Positions 26,183-35,336 of a stretch of DNA of 64,000 nt are shown piece after piece. The translations under genes were made by a program, and so were the position numbers. Source of the stretch: an uncultured Bacteroidota bacterium (lineage in GTDB: Bacteria > Bacteroidota > Bacteroidia > B-17B0 > Aurantibacillaceae); assembly GCA_937873155.1 (NCBI GenBank), contig CALMVZ010000038.1, positions 1 through 64,000 of the forward strand, in the 5' to 3' direction. The notes under the pieces are model-generated. The model had not been told where the DNA came from, ran no database searches, and saw only the letters and a program-made list of their open reading frames with translations. Position 1 is the stretch's first letter. Every line of letters begins with the position of its first letter.

Positions 26183-27464
26183 CCTCAGGTTCTTTAAAGT
26201 AATTCATTATCGCTTCGTAGTATGATTTTGCGACCAAATAAACACGTTCGGAAGTTTTAACACCGTAATCATTATAATTGCAAGTGCTTAACATGGTACA
26301 TTCTTTAGCATTATCCTGATACAGACTTTCACCGTACACCAAAGGTGAATTTATACAACGTGTCAGGATAAGGTTACGGCAAAACAGCCCTTGGTAATTG
26401 GTACTTAATGTGTTTTTAGCCAGGTATTCTGTATCCGTTTTTTTAGCGCGTGTGATCTTCAGGTTTTTCTCAAACGAATTCATTGTCAAGCGGCCGATTG
26501 TTTCAGATTGCTGAACTTGTTTTCCCAATAACAAACGGAGGAAATGTAATTTATTGGAAGGTCTTGTAAGATCTTTTGTTCCGAAAGCGCCGCTTATAAA
26601 ACACATACTGTTATTCCGGTTACTTGCAGTTGTCCATGGTGAATTCTTTTCATCTACGTTATAATGAATGATAACCGAAACATGAGGGTAGAAACCGTTG
26701 ATCTTTTTAACACGCTCCATCAATTCGTAATCGCGGAAGAAAGCCCAGAATAATTTTTCTTTAGGAAATTGTTTCAGGATCTTATATTTATCTTCATCTA
26801 ATTCTTTCTTTTGTTTCAGACTATCTAATACTTTATTTCTCCTGTTCTTATACCAATCGGCATAAGTTTGATTGAAAGCTGTTGTGTTCTCTTTATTCCG
26901 CGATAAAATAACTTTCGCGCCTTGTTCTTCCAGCATATTTTTTAAAACCTGTGCTGTAAGAAATGTGAGTTGACCCTCAACTAAAGTTATCGTATCTTTT
27001 TTCCTGGCTTTTTCATTCACGAGCTTCACATATTTTCCTTCCACTTTTGAATCTTCAAAATTAGAGGAGAAATGTCCGGGATCAATAGCGATCCTGATAT
27101 TGTATAAAGGCTTTGAAGGATTTGGTTTGGGCAATTTGCTATCATCATTCATCGTGATCACCAAACTATCCAATTGTTTTTTGCTAAGTTTATTCAGCCC
27201 TTTTAGCTTGTAAAGTTTAAGTTGCTCCGTAACGCTTGAATTTTCGAAAAAGTCTGCCAGAATTTTAGATTCATTAGCATAAACAGCAAATTCTTTTTCT
27301 TTTTTGTCGTTCAGAATATAAAAAGCGTTTGATTCGAAGAGAACATGGTCGTTAAGAGCGCCATTCAGATTCAGGTATTTTTCGAAACGGGTCTTGCAAT
27401 CGGCAATGGTTTGCGACATTCCGGTTTGGGTAATAAATAGTAATATGGGTATAAGATACCGCAT
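26163..27464 (-). CDS. N-acetylmuramoyl-L-alanine amidase (Amidase_3 type)
   Basis: 433 residues: signal peptide (~1-17), an N-terminal region of ~105 residues and an Amidase_3-like domain beginning IRIAIDPGHFSS (~130). Predicted zinc ligands are the His of DPGH, a Glu in the following EGK/EGQ stretch and the His in VSVIIHYNVD (~260). It would cut the amide bond between N-acetylmuramic acid and the stem peptide in the periplasm. An unusual charged insert (KNRRNKVLDSLKQKKELDEDK) separates the ligands. It is divergent from arfB with a very short shared promoter region. Confidence 0.85.
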   Translation of the reverse strand: MRYLIPILLFITQTGMSQTIADCKTRFEKYLNLNGALNDHVLFESNAFYILNDKKEKEFAVYANESKILADFFENSSVTEQLKLYKLKGLNKLSKKQLDSLVITMNDDSKLPKPNPSKPLYNIRIAIDPGHFSSNFEDSKVEGKYVKLVNEKARKKDTITLVEGQLTFLTAQVLKNMLEEQGAKVILSRNKENTTAFNQTYADWYKNRRNKVLDSLKQKKELDEDKYKILKQFPKEKLFWAFFRDYELMERVKKINGFYPHVSVIIHYNVDEKNSPWTTASNRNNSMCFISGAFGTKDLTRPSNKLHFLRLLLGKQVQQSETIGRLTMNSFEKNLKITRAKKTDTEYLAKNTLSTNYQGLFCRNLILTRCINSPLVYGESLYQDNAKECTMLSTCNYNDYGVKTSERVYLVAKSYYEAIMNYFKEPEVKISGR

Positions 27465-27469
27465 TATAA

Positions 27470-27477
27470 CAAATATA
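27470..27477 (-). promoter_or_regulatory. -7 promoter element (TATATTTG) for the amidase
   Basis: An exact TAnnTTTG match on the minus strand, 6 bases before the amidase ATG. By the rnpB calibration transcription would start at or within 1-3 bases of the ATG, so the mRNA would be leaderless or nearly so. Confidence 0.45.
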
Positions 27478-27530
27478 TGTTCAATGGCTTTCAGGATTTT
27501 CGTAACTTCAGGCTTGTTATTAAAACGGTC

Positions 27531-27941
27531 ATGTTAGCAACGGCACAAATAGAGCTCCTTAAAAAGGAATTTAACTTCAAAACCTCACGGTCGGGCGGCA
27601 AAGGCGGGCAGAACGTGAACAAGGTTGAGACAAAGGTAGAGCTAAGTTTTAAGATAGCAGATTCTAAAGTGTTAAATGATGTTCAGAAGACTATTCTCTT
27701 GGAAAAACTGGCTTCGAGGATAACAGATGAGGGTGAGTTAAAAGTGACAGAAGAGAAACACCGCTCCCAATTAGAGAATAAAATGGAAGTGATGGAGAAG
27801 TGTTTTAACATTTTGAATAAAGCGCTTTACGTTCCTAAAAAAAGAAAAGCGACCAAACCCAGTAAAGCGAGTAAACAAAAGCGAATTGAAGGAAAAAAGA
27901 AGAGGGGCGAGGTAAAACAAAACCGCAGAAAACTGTTTTAA
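27531..27941 (+). CDS. arfB: Peptidyl-tRNA hydrolase ArfB-type ribosome rescue factor
   Basis: 136 residues from ATG 27531. It carries the class-I release-factor catalytic motif GGQ at residues 25-27 (TSRSGGKGGQNVNKVETKVE), the following 'S..L' strand, and the basic C-terminal tail (KKRKATKPSKASKQKRIEGKKKRG) that enters the empty mRNA channel. It lacks the codon-recognition domains, so it is the rescue enzyme that hydrolyses peptidyl-tRNA on stalled ribosomes. The ATG at 27477 would add 18 residues that do not resemble the family and is not preferred. Its stop overlaps the next start by one base (TAATG). Confidence 0.92.
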   Translation: MLATAQIELLKKEFNFKTSRSGGKGGQNVNKVETKVELSFKIADSKVLNDVQKTILLEKLASRITDEGELKVTEEKHRSQLENKMEVMEKCFNILNKALYVPKKRKATKPSKASKQKRIEGKKKRGEVKQNRRKLF

Positions 27942-29095
27942 TGGAAAGTATAAAGAACTTTTTATTGAGTAAGTATTTTTTGGCGTTTGCTTTTGCAGCA
28001 CATGCATTAGTGCTGTTAGTATTGTATCTGAAATTCGGGATCAATCTTTCAAATGAAGGCGAAAAATACTTGCAGGTAGCCGGCCGGTTGAATTTTGAAA
28101 ACTACAGGGAGGAATTACAGTATTTATGGGCTTATAGTTTTTATATTGTATTTCTTACTGTTTGTTTGAAATCAGGCTTTTCAGTGTATGTGATCATTGT
28201 TATTCAATACCTGGTTTCTGTCGCAGGATTTTATTTATTCTATAAGTTTATTTTATCCCAGAATTTCTTTTCAAAACTGTATGCAAGGATTTGCTGGCTG
28301 GTGATCATTACTTGCCCTGTTATTATTTATTGGCAACTGACATTCTATACTGAGACCTTTTTTATTGCTTTGGTTATAATAAGCACTTATTGTGCTTTCA
28401 AGCCAATCACAAATTACTTACCACTTATAGTATTGTTCCCGGCCTTGCTTTTTTGCAGGCCCGTTGGTGTTTTTTATATGATCGCATTAAGCGCCGTACT
28501 TTTAAAAAAGCAGGGATTTAAATTTACAAGAGGGTTTCTTTACGCTTCTTTTGGACTGGTGTTTTTTATTGTATTATTCCTGGTGCCGCTCCATTTTTAT
28601 GATTTTGCTTTGCCTATTTTCCAGGGTTCTGTTATTTGCGGATTTCCAATGTTCCCGGCTTCAGTGCTTCCTGAAGGAAATTATTTTTTAGCCCAAATAC
28701 ATGTTTCGTTCATAGAGGAACATGGCCTGGCTGATCTTTTGATCATTTCCCTTAAAAAAATAGCTGCCTTTTTCACAATTACACGCCCGTATTATTCATT
28801 CAGTCATAATGCCATCAACTCTGTTTATTACCTGTTCATTATCGGCGGATTACTTGGGATAGGGGATACCCTAAAACGGAATTCACACCCCCTTTTTTAC
28901 GGTTATTTTACAAGTGTTTTAGCGGCAAGTTTGTTAATTGTGGTTCTGATCTATAACGAGTGGAGCGAGCGTTTCATGGTGCCTTTATTGCCGTTTTTCA
29001 TTCTTATGACCTTCATTTTTATCTTCAGGATCCGTATCGGAACGGTGCTTCCGGTTGTGGAACCGGTCAATGAAAAGCCCGTAATTACCATCTAA
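27941..29095 (+). CDS. Polytopic membrane protein, possibly GT-C glycosyltransferase-like
   Basis: 384 residues with about ten hydrophobic helices and few loops. Residues ~33-45 hold an acidic loop (NLSNEGEKYLQVAGR) after the first helix, a feature of GT-C/ArnT-like transferases, and a 'CRPVG' segment near 175 resembles the conserved Arg-Pro of those families. The similarity is weak and the function uncertain; lipid-linked sugar transfer is only a guess. It is translationally coupled to arfB. Confidence 0.75.
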   Translation: MESIKNFLLSKYFLAFAFAAHALVLLVLYLKFGINLSNEGEKYLQVAGRLNFENYREELQYLWAYSFYIVFLTVCLKSGFSVYVIIVIQYLVSVAGFYLFYKFILSQNFFSKLYARICWLVIITCPVIIYWQLTFYTETFFIALVIISTYCAFKPITNYLPLIVLFPALLFCRPVGVFYMIALSAVLLKKQGFKFTRGFLYASFGLVFFIVLFLVPLHFYDFALPIFQGSVICGFPMFPASVLPEGNYFLAQIHVSFIEEHGLADLLIISLKKIAAFFTITRPYYSFSHNAINSVYYLFIIGGLLGIGDTLKRNSHPLFYGYFTSVLAASLLIVVLIYNEWSERFMVPLLPFFILMTFIFIFRIRIGTVLPVVEPVNEKPVITI

Positions 29096-29192
29096 AAATA
29101 TCTCCCTCAGTTTAGGGGCTTTCCCACCTGTTTTTCAACAATATTTTAATAAAAAACCCGTTAACTAAGAGGAAAATCTCGCAAATATTAAT

Positions 29193-29200
29193 TAAATTTA
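29193..29200 (+). promoter_or_regulatory. -7-like element (TAAATTTA) for the porV-like gene
   Basis: The same octamer as the rnpB element, 8 bases before ATG 29208, giving a predicted leader of 0-5 bases. It covers the region just before the GTG at 29202, favouring the ATG as start. Confidence 0.4.
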
Positions 29201-29207
29201 GGTGTTT

Positions 29208-30287
29208 ATGCGTATAGTAGTTTTATCAGCCTTATTGGCAATTTCAGGTGTTGCTTTTGGGCAGATCGCAAAATATAGTAACGAATTTCTGAATGTTGGT
29301 GTAAGTGCCCGTGCTATGGCAATGGGTAATGCTAATGTGTCTTCTGTGAATGATGTAACTGCCGGTTACTGGAATCCATCCGGTTTACTTTACCAGCAAA
29401 GCAATCTCCAGCTAGGCTTAATGCACGCCGAATATTTTGCAGGTATCGCGAAGTATGATTATATAGGTGCATCAAAACGTATCGATAGTAATAGTGTAGC
29501 CGGAATTTCGTTCATCCGTTTCGGTGTGGATAATATACCGAATACTTTAGAATTAGTAGATGCGAATGGTAATGTGGATTATTCACGGATCAAATCGTTC
29601 AATGCAGTTGATGCCGCAGTTCTTATTTCTTACGCGCGTAATCTTCAAAAGATACAAGGATTAAAAATAGGAGGGAATTTTAAAGTGATCCGCCGTAAAC
29701 TTGGCGAATTTGCTGGTGCATGGGGTTTTGGATTGGATCTTGGGGCAATGTACGATTATAAAAAATGGCATTTTGGTGTGATGGGCAGAGATATCACAGG
29801 TACATTCAATGCATGGACCTACAACCTGACCGAAGAAGAAAAAAATACTTTGACCATTACAGGAAATGAGATCCCGACCAACTCTGTTGAAGTTACTGTT
29901 CCGAAACTGATCTTAGGTGCTTCAAGAAAATTCCTCGTATGGAACAACCGTGTTTCAATTCTTGCTGAAGCAAATCTTATCAATACATTCGATGGTAAAC
30001 GTAATACCGTTATCAAAACAAAAACATGGAGCATGGAACCGAATTTAGGAACCGAGATCGGTTATAAGGACCTTGTGTTCTTAAGAGCAGGTATCGGTAA
30101 TATCCAAAAAGCTTTGAATGCAAAAGGAGATGCTTTCGTTACAACTGTACAGCCCAACATTGGTGCAGGCGTAAAATATAAGATCTTTGCTTTGGATTAT
30201 GCATTCACAGATATCGGCGACCGTTCTATAGCATTGTACTCTCACATCATCTCACTCAAGATAGATATCAATAAAAAACCCAAGTGA
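29208..30287 (+). CDS. PorV/PorQ family outer-membrane barrel
   Basis: 359 residues: signal peptide (to ~19, AFGQ), then the family opening 'FLNVGVSARAMAMGNANVSSVNDVTAGYWNPSGL' (split here as the hallmark GVSARAMAMG and YWNPSGL) and a FadL-like 14-strand barrel pattern. PorV shuttles T9SS cargo from the translocon to the PorU sortase. The next gene, overlapping by 4 bases, is PorU2-like, which fits a paired shuttle and sortase. It could be an alternative PorV or PorQ-like protein rather than the main one. GTG 29202 would add two residues and is not preferred. Confidence 0.87.
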   Translation: MRIVVLSALLAISGVAFGQIAKYSNEFLNVGVSARAMAMGNANVSSVNDVTAGYWNPSGLLYQQSNLQLGLMHAEYFAGIAKYDYIGASKRIDSNSVAGISFIRFGVDNIPNTLELVDANGNVDYSRIKSFNAVDAAVLISYARNLQKIQGLKIGGNFKVIRRKLGEFAGAWGFGLDLGAMYDYKKWHFGVMGRDITGTFNAWTYNLTEEEKNTLTITGNEIPTNSVEVTVPKLILGASRKFLVWNNRVSILAEANLINTFDGKRNTVIKTKTWSMEPNLGTEIGYKDLVFLRAGIGNIQKALNAKGDAFVTTVQPNIGAGVKYKIFALDYAFTDIGDRSIALYSHIISLKIDINKKPK

Positions 30288-33200
30288 AGCGTATAACTCA
30301 TATTATGCTGTTCCTCGCTTTGGCGGTTTCGCTAAAGGCACAGGTGTATAATAACGAGTGGATCAATTTTTCGAACAAATATTATAAATTCCCGATCCAT
30401 AAAACCGGTTTTTACCGTATCGATTCGTTAGCGCTTGCCAATAGCGGGATCAACGTTAGTTTACTGAATCCAAAAAATCTTCAATTATTCCTCAAAGGAA
30501 AAGAAGTTCCTTTATACATTTTCGGAGAAAGTGATAATATGCTTAATGATTCCGATTTCATCGAGTTCTACGCCGAACCGAATGATGGTCGTTTTGATTC
30601 GAGTATATACAGTAATGTAAGTTATGTGCCGAATCCATATGTGTCTTTATTCAACGATACAATTCATGCCTTTTTAACCTGGAATAATTTAACAACGAAT
30701 AAACGTATCATCCAGGAAACCGATACAGTGGTTTCCGGGAATACGCCGGCTCCTTATTTCTTTACTGAAAGAATTTACACAGGGAAGAACGAATATAATT
30801 ATGTTGAAGAACATCCGGAATACAGCAGTGATCCGAGATATACCCAGGCCGAAGGTTACGGCTATCAATTGTATTTCGGGCAAGTATTCAACACTAATAT
30901 CAGTCCTGTTAATATTTATACGCAAACCGCTTTACCGGTCCAGTTGAATATAAATTTTTCAGGGTCCAGTATAGATAATAATTATCCTGTATCCGATCAT
31001 CAGGCAAAGGCTGTTATTTACGATCAGGCAAATACACCTGTAAAATTATTCGATACAATTTTTAAAGGATATAAGCCTTTCTCGTATAAATTTTCTTTGC
31101 AATCCAATACGTTATCGGCCGCCTCCAATGTTGAAATGACCAATGTTGCTAATCCTCTTTTTACACCGGGTGGTGTTTATGAAAGCAGGCTCGCGATGCA
31201 TTACATTTACATTAAGTATCCCCAGCTGCCTGATGTAGCGGGTACACCAACCTATAAATTATTTGTTGATGATGATCCGGTGTTCCCGAAAACCTATTTA
31301 AGGATAGGAAGTGTGAATACAGGATTGAACGGCGTTATCTTATTCTATGATCTTACCAACAGCAAGCGCATCCCTGTTAAAATGACAACGGTTGCGAATT
31401 TATTGGTGCCAAATTCAGGCGCACAGAAAATTTGTTATATGACAGCTGAGTCAAATACTATTGCTGTTACAAAAGTTACACCTGTTAATCAAACAGGGTT
31501 TTTCGTGAATCATAAAACAATGGATGATTCGGCATTTGTGATCATCACGCCGCAAAAATTCATTAACGAGTCTAATAGTTACGGAGCATACAGGCAAACT
31601 GCACAAGGCGGATCGCATGATGTTATTGTTGCAACGATGGAAGAGTTAACAGACCAGTTCGCTTATGGTATTCAAAAACACCCGACTGCTATCCGTAATT
31701 TCTGTAAATTCTTAATGGATAGTTTACCAACCGATCCGGCGAATGTGTTCCTGATTGGTAAAAGTATTGAGCACAGGAATATGTATGGTGGTTCACCGGG
31801 TTGGCAGAAATCCTTAATTCCTTCAATGGGAATTCCGCCATCTGATAATCTTTTAACAGGAGCTTTAACAAATACAAATTATTTCATTCCTGAAATCCCG
31901 ATCGGTCATTTAGCCGCGCAAACAACAACTGATGTTCTTAATTACTTAGCAAAAGTTCAGCAGCACGAAGCGCCTTTAACAGGCCCGCCTGAAACATACG
32001 ATTGGAAGAAACATGTTCTGCATTTTGCGGGTGGAACAGATGCGGCTCAGCAAAGCCAGTTCGAAGGCTATTTGAATAATTATAAAAACATCATCCAGGA
32101 TACTTCTTATGGTGGGAATGTTTACGATTTCAAAAAAACCACAACAGCCCCTATACAGATCACGTTAAGTGATTCCGTAAAGAATCATTTTAGTTACGGA
32201 GTTGGTCTGGTATGTTTTTTCGGTCATGGTTCTTATACAGGTTTCGACCAGGCTATTGATGATCCTAATTCTTATAACAATCCCGGAAAATATCCGTTGT
32301 TCGTTGCTAACTCTTGTTATTCGGGCGATATCCATACGCACGATGTGAACAGTAATTCAGAAAAATTCGTATTAGCTAATCAAAAAGGGAGTATCGCTTT
32401 CATAGCAGCTACTTCTGTTGGTTTTGTGAATCAGTTGGATGGTTATACGCATTACCTATACCGTGGATTATCCTATACTCATTATAATAAAGGTATTGGT
32501 CAGATCATAAAAAACACTTGCTCAGCTCTTTTCTTTTCAACCCCAACACAGCAATTCACTAATGTAGATATGACACTTCATGGTGATCCTGCTTTGAAAT
32601 TCTCGGCAGGAGCATTACCTGATTATTTCATTGATAACAGCCGTGTGTTCTTTGATGTAAAAACTTATACGGATTCACTCGGGATCTCTGTTGATATCAG
32701 TAATATGGGACGCGCAAGGAAAGATTCGTTCATTGTAAGGATCGAGCGTTATTTTCCTACAGGGGATTCAATAACTATCTTTAAAAGTATTAAGGCACCT
32801 TTTTACCGCGACACGCTGTCGTTTTACACAGCTGTTGATTTTACAAGGGGCTTTGGTTTAAATAAATTCAAGGTGATCGTTGATGCTTACAATGAGATCA
32901 TAGAATCTAATGAAAGCAATAATTCAACAAGCGGAACGGTAGATATATTTATCCAGGGCGGTGATCTTGTTCCTGTCTGGCCATACAAATACGCAGTCGT
33001 CCCTACTGCTACAACAATTACGTTGAAGGCAAGTACTTCCGATCCGTTCTCTCCAACAAGGAACTACCGGATGCAGTTAGATACCACAGATAGTTTTACG
33101 TCGCCTCTTACAACTACTCTAATGGCAAGTTCAGGAGGTGTGGTGGAGTGGACCGTTAACCTTCCTTTTGCTGATAGTACAGTTTATTACTGGAGGGTTA

Positions 33201-35332
33201 GTAAAGATTCGATCAATGCAAATGAAACTTTCGTGTGGAGAGAAAGTTCATTCCAAACTATAACGAATAAACATGGCTGGGGACAATCCCATTTTTTCCA
33301 ATTCAAGAACGACGGGTATCAATTCGTTAAGTACAAAAGGCCTCTTCGGCAGTTTGCTTTTGAGAACGACAGAACCGGAATATTTTGTACAACAAAACGA
33401 TTTTTAATTGGGCCGGATTTCGCTGATGTATATTATTCTATTGATGGGTCCGTTAAACATGTGTGGAGTTGCGAACGTGATGGATGGACCATTGCTGTAT
33501 TTGATTCGATCTCAGGACAACCGTGGCATGCCAATGCAGGTGTATTCACACCAAGTATTGGTGTTCATGGTAATTTCCTTTGTTACCCAATGCCACAACC
33601 ATTGTGGGCGTATGATTTTGGAAACTTTAGTAATAACGGTGCGACTTCAAATACTCACCCGGGCGACTGGAAGGCGGATCTTGAAAACTTTATCAATTTT
33701 ATTCCTAAGAACAGTTACGTGTTAGCCTATTCAGCACAGGATCACACCGCATCAACTTATCCCGAATCCCTTTACCAGGCATTCGAAAAATTAGGAAGTG
33801 CTAAGATCAGAACCGTACCGGATACTTGTCAAATGATACTCTTCGGAAGAAAATCTTTAACACCGACGATTGGCAGTGCTAACGAAGCTGTATCGACCAG
33901 CAGTAATGGCCCTGTGAGTTTGAATGATACGATTAAAACAAGATGGAACAGCGGATATATTGCTTCTGAATTAATTGGTCCTGGTTACAAGTGGAATAGT
34001 TTTCATTGGAAAGTACGAAGCCTGGATGCTTTGCCCGGAGATACAACGATCGTGAAAATTGTGGGTTACAAAACAAATGGCGCAATTGATACACTTGTGA
34101 CGTTTGGTGAAGACAGTTTAAATGTCCTGGATCTTTACAATTATGCGGATGCGAATGTTTATCCTCACATAAGGTTAGTGGCCTTTAAGAAGGATAATAA
34201 ATTCACCACATCACCCCAGTTAAAGAATTGGTACGTTTTATACGACGAAGCGCCTGAGTGCGCCATTAACCCGAAGAAAGGCTTTAAAGCAATTAACGAT
34301 ACATTACAGGAAGGTGATAAAGTAACTTTAGTTTTACCAATAGAAAATATAGGTATAATTCCGTTCACAGACAGTTTAGTTGTAACGTATTGGATCGAAG
34401 ACGCGAACCGTGTGAATAATTATTTGCCGCAGAAGATGAAAGCAAAACCATTTAATCCGGGCGCTGTTATTTTAGATACGATCAATATTGATACCTATAA
34501 ATATCCGGGCAATAATGCTTTATGGGTAGATGTGAATCCGCTGAGCAATACAAAGTATCAGAAAGAGCAGCATCATTTTAATAACATAGCCCGTTATCCT
34601 TTTTCAGTTAGCAGGGATGTTACCAATCCTTTATTAGATGTAACGTTTGATGGGATCAGGATCATGAATGGTGATATTGTTTCAGCTAAGCCACATATTT
34701 TGGTGAACCTGAAGGATGAGAATAAATTCCTTGCATTGAATGACACAAGTGCATTCAGGGTGTATCTGAAAAAACCGAGCGATCCTGCTGAACAACGCAT
34801 TTACTTTGCAAACGGATTAATATTTACACCTGCTCAATTACCCGGTAACAGTTGTAAGATCGAGTATTTCCCTGCTTTGCCTGAAGATGGTAAGCACATC
34901 TTAATTGTTCAGGCAACCGATAGAAGTAATAATATTTCGGGTGCTATCGATTACCGTATCACATTTGATGTCATTAATAAATCAACTATCACGCAGGTGA
35001 TCAATTATCCTAATCCGTTCAGTACATCAACGCGTTTTGTTTTTAATTTAACAGGAAGTGAAGTCCCTGAGATGTTCAACATCCAGATCATGACCATCAC
35101 CGGTAAAATTGTGAAAACGATCCAACGCGATGAATTAGGTCCATTGCATGTCGGCAGGAATATTACGGAGTACGCCTGGGATGGAAAAGATGATTTCGGG
35201 GATAAATTAGCAAATGGGGTTTATTTATATAAAGTACAAACTAAAATAAACGGACAGTCCATAGAGCATAAAGCAACAGAAGCGGATGGATTCTTCACAA
35301 AAGAATTAGGTAAAATGGTAATCATGCGTTAG
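30284..35332 (+). CDS. PorU2-like C25 (gingipain-type) protease/sortase
   Basis: 1682 residues from a GTG start that overlaps the previous stop (GTGA). Signal peptide to ~20; N-terminal beta region with a 'HKTGFYRID' segment typical of PorU proteins; a C25 peptidase domain (~415-795) with the catalytic pair His648 (VCFFGHGSYTG) and Cys678 (VANSCYSGD); then CARDB/Ig-like domains and a FlgD-like C-terminus (YPNPFSTSTRFVF ... WDGKDDFGDKLANGVYLYKV). The architecture matches proteins annotated as putative T9SS sortase PorU2. It would cleave sorting domains and attach cargo to the cell surface; whether it serves all cargo or a subset is unknown. Confidence 0.92.
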   Translation: MKRITHIMLFLALAVSLKAQVYNNEWINFSNKYYKFPIHKTGFYRIDSLALANSGINVSLLNPKNLQLFLKGKEVPLYIFGESDNMLNDSDFIEFYAEPNDGRFDSSIYSNVSYVPNPYVSLFNDTIHAFLTWNNLTTNKRIIQETDTVVSGNTPAPYFFTERIYTGKNEYNYVEEHPEYSSDPRYTQAEGYGYQLYFGQVFNTNISPVNIYTQTALPVQLNINFSGSSIDNNYPVSDHQAKAVIYDQANTPVKLFDTIFKGYKPFSYKFSLQSNTLSAASNVEMTNVANPLFTPGGVYESRLAMHYIYIKYPQLPDVAGTPTYKLFVDDDPVFPKTYLRIGSVNTGLNGVILFYDLTNSKRIPVKMTTVANLLVPNSGAQKICYMTAESNTIAVTKVTPVNQTGFFVNHKTMDDSAFVIITPQKFINESNSYGAYRQTAQGGSHDVIVATMEELTDQFAYGIQKHPTAIRNFCKFLMDSLPTDPANVFLIGKSIEHRNMYGGSPGWQKSLIPSMGIPPSDNLLTGALTNTNYFIPEIPIGHLAAQTTTDVLNYLAKVQQHEAPLTGPPETYDWKKHVLHFAGGTDAAQQSQFEGYLNNYKNIIQDTSYGGNVYDFKKTTTAPIQITLSDSVKNHFSYGVGLVCFFGHGSYTGFDQAIDDPNSYNNPGKYPLFVANSCYSGDIHTHDVNSNSEKFVLANQKGSIAFIAATSVGFVNQLDGYTHYLYRGLSYTHYNKGIGQIIKNTCSALFFSTPTQQFTNVDMTLHGDPALKFSAGALPDYFIDNSRVFFDVKTYTDSLGISVDISNMGRARKDSFIVRIERYFPTGDSITIFKSIKAPFYRDTLSFYTAVDFTRGFGLNKFKVIVDAYNEIIESNESNNSTSGTVDIFIQGGDLVPVWPYKYAVVPTATTITLKASTSDPFSPTRNYRMQLDTTDSFTSPLTTTLMASSGGVVEWTVNLPFADSTVYYWRVSKDSINANETFVWRESSFQTITNKHGWGQSHFFQFKNDGYQFVKYKRPLRQFAFENDRTGIFCTTKRFLIGPDFADVYYSIDGSVKHVWSCERDGWTIAVFDSISGQPWHANAGVFTPSIGVHGNFLCYPMPQPLWAYDFGNFSNNGATSNTHPGDWKADLENFINFIPKNSYVLAYSAQDHTASTYPESLYQAFEKLGSAKIRTVPDTCQMILFGRKSLTPTIGSANEAVSTSSNGPVSLNDTIKTRWNSGYIASELIGPGYKWNSFHWKVRSLDALPGDTTIVKIVGYKTNGAIDTLVTFGEDSLNVLDLYNYADANVYPHIRLVAFKKDNKFTTSPQLKNWYVLYDEAPECAINPKKGFKAINDTLQEGDKVTLVLPIENIGIIPFTDSLVVTYWIEDANRVNNYLPQKMKAKPFNPGAVILDTINIDTYKYPGNNALWVDVNPLSNTKYQKEQHHFNNIARYPFSVSRDVTNPLLDVTFDGIRIMNGDIVSAKPHILVNLKDENKFLALNDTSAFRVYLKKPSDPAEQRIYFANGLIFTPAQLPGNSCKIEYFPALPEDGKHILIVQATDRSNNISGAIDYRITFDVINKSTITQVINYPNPFSTSTRFVFNLTGSEVPEMFNIQIMTITGKIVKTIQRDELGPLHVGRNITEYAWDGKDDFGDKLANGVYLYKVQTKINGQSIEHKATEADGFFTKELGKMVIMR

Positions 35333-35336
35333 TACT

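Noticed and set aside
27477-27530. Start of arfB at ATG 27477
   Set aside because: The added residues do not resemble the family N-terminus, which begins about ten residues before the TSRS segment, and the codon overlaps the amidase promoter element.
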